64,000 nt of DNA from Mycobacterium sp. M26. GTDB lineage: Bacteria > Actinomycetota > Actinomycetes > Mycobacteriales > Mycobacteriaceae. Each line of letters begins with the position of its first letter. The stretch's first letter is position 1. A program made the translations under genes and the position numbers. A model generated the notes under the pieces. That model saw nothing but the letters and a program-made list of their open reading frames with translations, did no database searches and had not been told where the DNA came from. The DNA is taken from assembly GCF_001494595.1 (NCBI RefSeq), contig NZ_LN929908.1:186001-250000 (forward strand), written 5' to 3'. Positions 60,793 to 64,000 of this stretch are shown one piece after another.

Positions 60793-62894
60793 ACCCGCCC
60801 GTCGCCAAGCGCGTCGACACCACCCGCGTCCACCACGACGATGTGTTCGTCGACCCGTATGAATGGCTGCGCGACAAGTCCGACCCCGAGGTGATTGCCC
60901 ACCTGGAGGCCGAGAACACCTACACCGACCAGGCCACCGAGTACCTGGAACCCTTGCGGCAGAAGATCTTCGACGAGATCAAATCCCGTACCAAGGAGAC
61001 CGACCTGTCGGTGCCCACCCGGCGTGGGGAGTGGTGGTACTACGGGCGCAGCTTCGAAGGCAAGCAGTACGGCGTGCACTGCCGCTGCCCGGTCACCGAC
61101 CCCGAGGACTGGACACCGCCGGTGTTCGACGAGCACACCGACATCCCGGGCGAGCAGGTGCTGCTCGACGAGAACGAACAGGCCGAGGGGCACGACTTCT
61201 TCGCCCTCGGGGCCAGCAGCGTGAGCCTCGACGGACACCTGCTTGCCTACTCGGTGGACGTGGTCGGTGACGAGCGATACACGCTGCGGTTCAAGGACTT
61301 ACGCACCGGTGAGCTGTATCCGGACGAGATCGCCGGCATCTCCTCGGGCGTGACGTGGGCTGCCGACAACGCGACCGTGTACTACACGACGGTCGACGAG
61401 GCGTGGCGTCCGGACACCGTGTGGCGGCATCGACTCGGTTCCGATCAGCCCGACGAGCAGGTGTTCCACGAACCCGACGAACGATTCTGGATCGGCGTCG
61501 GCCGCACTCGCAGCAACTCCTACGTGATCATTGCGGCCGGTTCGGCGATCACCTCGGAAGTGATGTTCGCCGACGCGGCGGACCCGGCGGCGACATTCAC
61601 CACCATCCTGGCGCGCCGCGATGGCGTCGAGTACTCGGTGGAACACGCCGTCGTCGACGGTGAGGACCGCTTCCTGATCCTGCACAACGACGGTGCGGTG
61701 AACTTCACCCTCGTCGAGGCGCCGGTGGCCGACCCGACGGCACAACGGACCCTGATCGCCGCCCGTGATGATGTCCGCCTCGACGGGGTCGACGCGTTCG
61801 CCGACCATCTGGTGGTGAGCTATCGCCGTGAGGCGCTGCCCCGAATCCAGTTGTGGCCCATCGAATCCGGTGGTTATGGCACACCCGAGGAGATCACTTT
61901 CGACTCGGAGCTGACCTCGGCGGGTCTGGCCGGTAACCCGAACTGGGTGTCACCCAAACTGCGGGTGGGCACTACGTCGTTCATCACCCCGCTGCGCATC
62001 TACGATCTGGACCTGGCCACCGGTGAGCGCACGCTGTTGCGCGAGCAGCCGGTGCTGGGCGGCTATCGCCGCGAGGACTACGTGGAGCGGCGGGACTGGG
62101 CGATCGCCGAGGACGGCACCCGCGTCCCGATTTCACTGGTGTACCGCGACGGGATCGAATTCCCCGCTCCCACTGTGCTGTACGGCTATGGGGCCTACGA
62201 ATCCTCCGAAGACCCGCGGTTCTCGGTGGCCCGGCTTTCGCTGCTGGACCGGGGGATGGTGTTCGCGATCGCCCACGTCCGCGGCGGCGGTGAGATGGGC
62301 CGGCTGTGGTACGAGCGGGGCAAGCTGCTGGAAAAGCGCAACACCTTCACCGACTTCATCGCCGTCGCCCAGCATCTGGTCGATACCGGTCTGACCCGGC
62401 CGCAGAACCTGGTGGCCCTCGGCGGCAGCGCGGGCGGTCTGTTGATGGGTGCGGTGGCCAACCTGGCGCCGCAGCTGTTCGCGGGCATCTTGGCGCAGGT
62501 GCCGTTCGTGGACCCGCTGACCAGCATCCTGGACCCGTCGCTGCCGCTGACGGTGACCGAGTGGGACGAGTGGGGAAACCCCCTGGAGAACAAGGACGTC
62601 TACTTCTACATGAAGTCCTACTCTCCGTACGAGAACGTCGAGGCCAAGGACTACCCGGCCATCCTGGCGATGACCTCGCTCAATGACACCCGGGTGCTCT
62701 ACGTCGAGCCGGCGAAATGGGTTGCCGCCCTTCGGCACACCAAGACTGACCAGCATCCGGTGCTGTTGAAGACCCAGATGGCCGCCGGACATGGCGGCAC
62801 CAGCGGGCGCTACGAACGCTGGAAAGAGGCGGCGTTCCAATACTCCTGGTTGCTGGCCACCGCCGACCGCGATCAGTACGGGCCGCAGGCCTAG
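60789..62894 (+). CDS. ptrB: Oligopeptidase B (S9A prolyl oligopeptidase family)
   Basis: 701 residues. N-terminal beta-propeller cap (about 70-400), then an alpha/beta hydrolase with Ser in [10 protein letters not shown] and His in [10 protein letters not shown]. It cleaves short peptides after basic residues. One complete frame here; in M. tuberculosis H37Rv the gene is annotated as two pieces, ptrBa (Rv0781) and ptrBb (Rv0782). ATGA overlap with purC. Stop shared with the convergent acyl-CoA dehydrogenase (CTAG). Confidence 0.94.
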   Translation: MNPPVAKRVDTTRVHHDDVFVDPYEWLRDKSDPEVIAHLEAENTYTDQATEYLEPLRQKIFDEIKSRTKETDLSVPTRRGEWWYYGRSFEGKQYGVHCRCPVTDPEDWTPPVFDEHTDIPGEQVLLDENEQAEGHDFFALGASSVSLDGHLLAYSVDVVGDERYTLRFKDLRTGELYPDEIAGISSGVTWAADNATVYYTTVDEAWRPDTVWRHRLGSDQPDEQVFHEPDERFWIGVGRTRSNSYVIIAAGSAITSEVMFADAADPAATFTTILARRDGVEYSVEHAVVDGEDRFLILHNDGAVNFTLVEAPVADPTAQRTLIAARDDVRLDGVDAFADHLVVSYRREALPRIQLWPIESGGYGTPEEITFDSELTSAGLAGNPNWVSPKLRVGTTSFITPLRIYDLDLATGERTLLREQPVLGGYRREDYVERRDWAIAEDGTRVPISLVYRDGIEFPAPTVLYGYGAYESSEDPRFSVARLSLLDRGMVFAIAHVRGGGEMGRLWYERGKLLEKRNTFTDFIAVAQHLVDTGLTRPQNLVALGGSAGGLLMGAVANLAPQLFAGILAQVPFVDPLTSILDPSLPLTVTEWDEWGNPLENKDVYFYMKSYSPYENVEAKDYPAILAMTSLNDTRVLYVEPAKWVAALRHTKTDQHPVLLKTQMAAGHGGTSGRYERWKEAAFQYSWLLATADRDQYGPQA

Positions 62895-64000
62895 GCGCCG
62901 GTGCGGGCCGGCAGCACCGCGTCGGCCACCCGGCGCCGGTGCCAGGATGGTGAGCCGAACAGCGCCCGGTCGAGCAGCGCGCGCTTGAGCCACAGATGGG
63001 CGTCGTGCTCCCAGGTGAAGCCGATCCCGCCGTGCGCCTGGACGGCGTCCGTGCACACCTTCACCGCTGCATCGCAGGCGTAGGCCTTGGCGGTGGACAC
63101 CGCGGATACCGGGCCTTCCCCGGATTCCCTGGAGAGTTCAGCCAACGCCAAACCCAGTCCGGCCCGGCTGGTTTCGACGGCGACTGCCATGTTTGCGCAC
63201 ATGTGCTTGATGGCCTGGAAGGACCCGATCGGGCGGCCGAACTGCTGACGGACCTTCGCGTAGTCCGCCGTCTGTTCCATGGTGCGCTCAGCCAGGCCGA
63301 CGGCATCGCAGGCGATGGCATATGCCGCCACCGTCTGGACCCGCGCGATGAGCGACGCCGCCTGCGCGCCGGTGGCCAGCACCCGCTCCTCGGGCAGCGC
63401 TGTATCGGTGAACGTCACCGTGGCCAGGCAGCGCGTCTGATCGGTTCCGGGCACCGCGGTGACTGTGGCGTCGGCGGCATCGGCGACCACCACGATCACA
63501 CCGTCCGCGGTGCGCGCCCCGACCACGAGATGATCAGCGCCCGGGGCGTCGAGCACGAAGCCGGCCGCCCCGTCCAGGATGTACCCGCCGTCGTGCGGTG
63601 CAGCGGTCAGTGTCCAGGTGGCCGGATCGGGCTGGCCCTGCGGGCCGCCGACGATCACGGCTGCTCGGTGCGCACCGGTGGCCAATGCCGGGAGCAACTC
63701 GGCAGCCAGGGCCGGGTTGGCGCCGCCGAGCAGCGCCACCGGCGCCAGTACGGCGCTGCTGATCACCGGCAGCGGCACCGCACGGCGGCCGAGTTCATGG
63801 AGTACCACCGACATCTCGGCCAGGCCCGCACCCACCCCGCCGAACTCGTCGGGCACCAGCAGGCCGAGCAGATCGAGGTCGGCGACGGTCTGCCACAACC
63901 GGGCGTCGTATCCGGCGGCGCTGCCCAGCACGGCGCGCACATCCTCCGAGGACGCCCGGTCGTCGAGCAGGTCGCGCACCATCTCCCGCAGGTCGTCGAG
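62891..64000 (-). CDS. Acyl-CoA dehydrogenase, N-terminus beyond window
   Basis: 370 codons visible, still open at the right edge (LDDLRE before the first internal Met at 63982), so the true start lies outside. Acyl-CoA dehydrogenase fold: LLVPDEFGGVGAGLAEMSVVLHELGRRAVP near the front, a middle beta domain, and a C-terminal helical bundle with QFGRPIGSFQAIKHMCANMAV and QAHGGIGFTWEHDAHLWLKRA. FAD-dependent oxidation of an acyl-CoA. The usual catalytic Glu is not certain in this branch. No partner gene is visible. Confidence 0.88.
   Translation of the reverse strand, partial: LDDLREMVRDLLDDRASSEDVRAVLGSAAGYDARLWQTVADLDLLGLLVPDEFGGVGAGLAEMSVVLHELGRRAVPLPVISSAVLAPVALLGGANPALAAELLPALATGAHRAAVIVGGPQGQPDPATWTLTAAPHDGGYILDGAAGFVLDAPGADHLVVGARTADGVIVVVADAADATVTAVPGTDQTRCLATVTFTDTALPEERVLATGAQAASLIARVQTVAAYAIACDAVGLAERTMEQTADYAKVRQQFGRPIGSFQAIKHMCANMAVAVETSRAGLGLALAELSRESGEGPVSAVSTAKAYACDAAVKVCTDAVQAHGGIGFTWEHDAHLWLKRALLDRALFGSPSWHRRRVADAVLPARTGA

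Overview
The window is high-GC, tightly packed chromosomal DNA from a mycobacterium, most likely a fast-growing Mycolicibacterium-type species. Evidence is phoP/phoR nearly identical in layout to the tubercle bacillus pair, four cytochromes P450 (CYP51, CYP123, CYP126 and a CYP125 relative), a 13E12-type HNH protein, an LCP cell-wall ligase, many TetR regulators, and mycofactocin-type dehydrogenases. From about 19.3 kb to the right edge the gene order follows M. tuberculosis Rv0756c-Rv0782 (recognised from memory of that locus), interrupted by extra blocks. The left 19 kb does not follow that locus. Its SDR/CpsA pair matches the Rv3485c/Rv3484 pair.

Layout. 1-4 kb: two related secreted proteins, an SDR with a KstR-like box, the LCP protein CpsA, and another small secreted protein. 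4-8 kb: a molybdenum hydroxylase of the CO-dehydrogenase family whose M and S subunit genes face the L subunit gene; both promoters carry the same tandem GCTNAGC operator. 8-12 kb: a DUF427 gene, an ammonium transporter behind a GlnR-type box, a large secreted metalloprotease-like protein, and a possible 48-residue membrane protein. 12-17 kb: a five-gene operon (LLM oxidoreductase, sulfotransferase, DUF1214-like, SnoaL-like, SDR). 16.8-19.3 kb: TetR, phosphotransferase and SnoaL genes, ending in a tRNA-Thr that overlaps the last CDS. 19.3-26.1 kb: a decapeptide-repeat protein, phoPR with a PhoP box, a HIT protein and two glycosyltransferases.

26-37.4 kb is the CYP51 neighbourhood: SDR, KSI-like protein, AdhB, SnoaL, ferredoxin, CYP51, SDR, CYP123 and TetR on the minus strand, facing away from aldA, an SDR, a beta-hydroxyacid dehydrogenase and a CMD-family protein. 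A shared palindrome, YGGACA-NN-TGTCCA, lies at both divergent promoters. 37.4-41.7 kb is an extra block with a CYP125-like P450 and a lone acyl-CoA carboxylase beta subunit on either side of a centred operator. 41.7-51.1 kb carries purD, an esterase, TetR, SDR, a frameshifted 13E12 gene, a DUF429 gene, purB and cyp126.

51.1-58.7 kb is the most interesting part: a catabolic island between cyp126 and the Rv0779c-purC segment. It has two mycofactocin-type SDRs, TetR, amidohydrolase, GMC oxidoreductase, two SnoaL-like proteins, a Rieske oxygenase and a 3Fe-4S ferredoxin. Two copies of an AATCGATC-N4-GATYGATT operator at its two divergent promoters tie it into one regulon. The right edge has a secreted protein, the Rv0779c homologue, purC, an intact oligopeptidase B gene and a partial acyl-CoA dehydrogenase.
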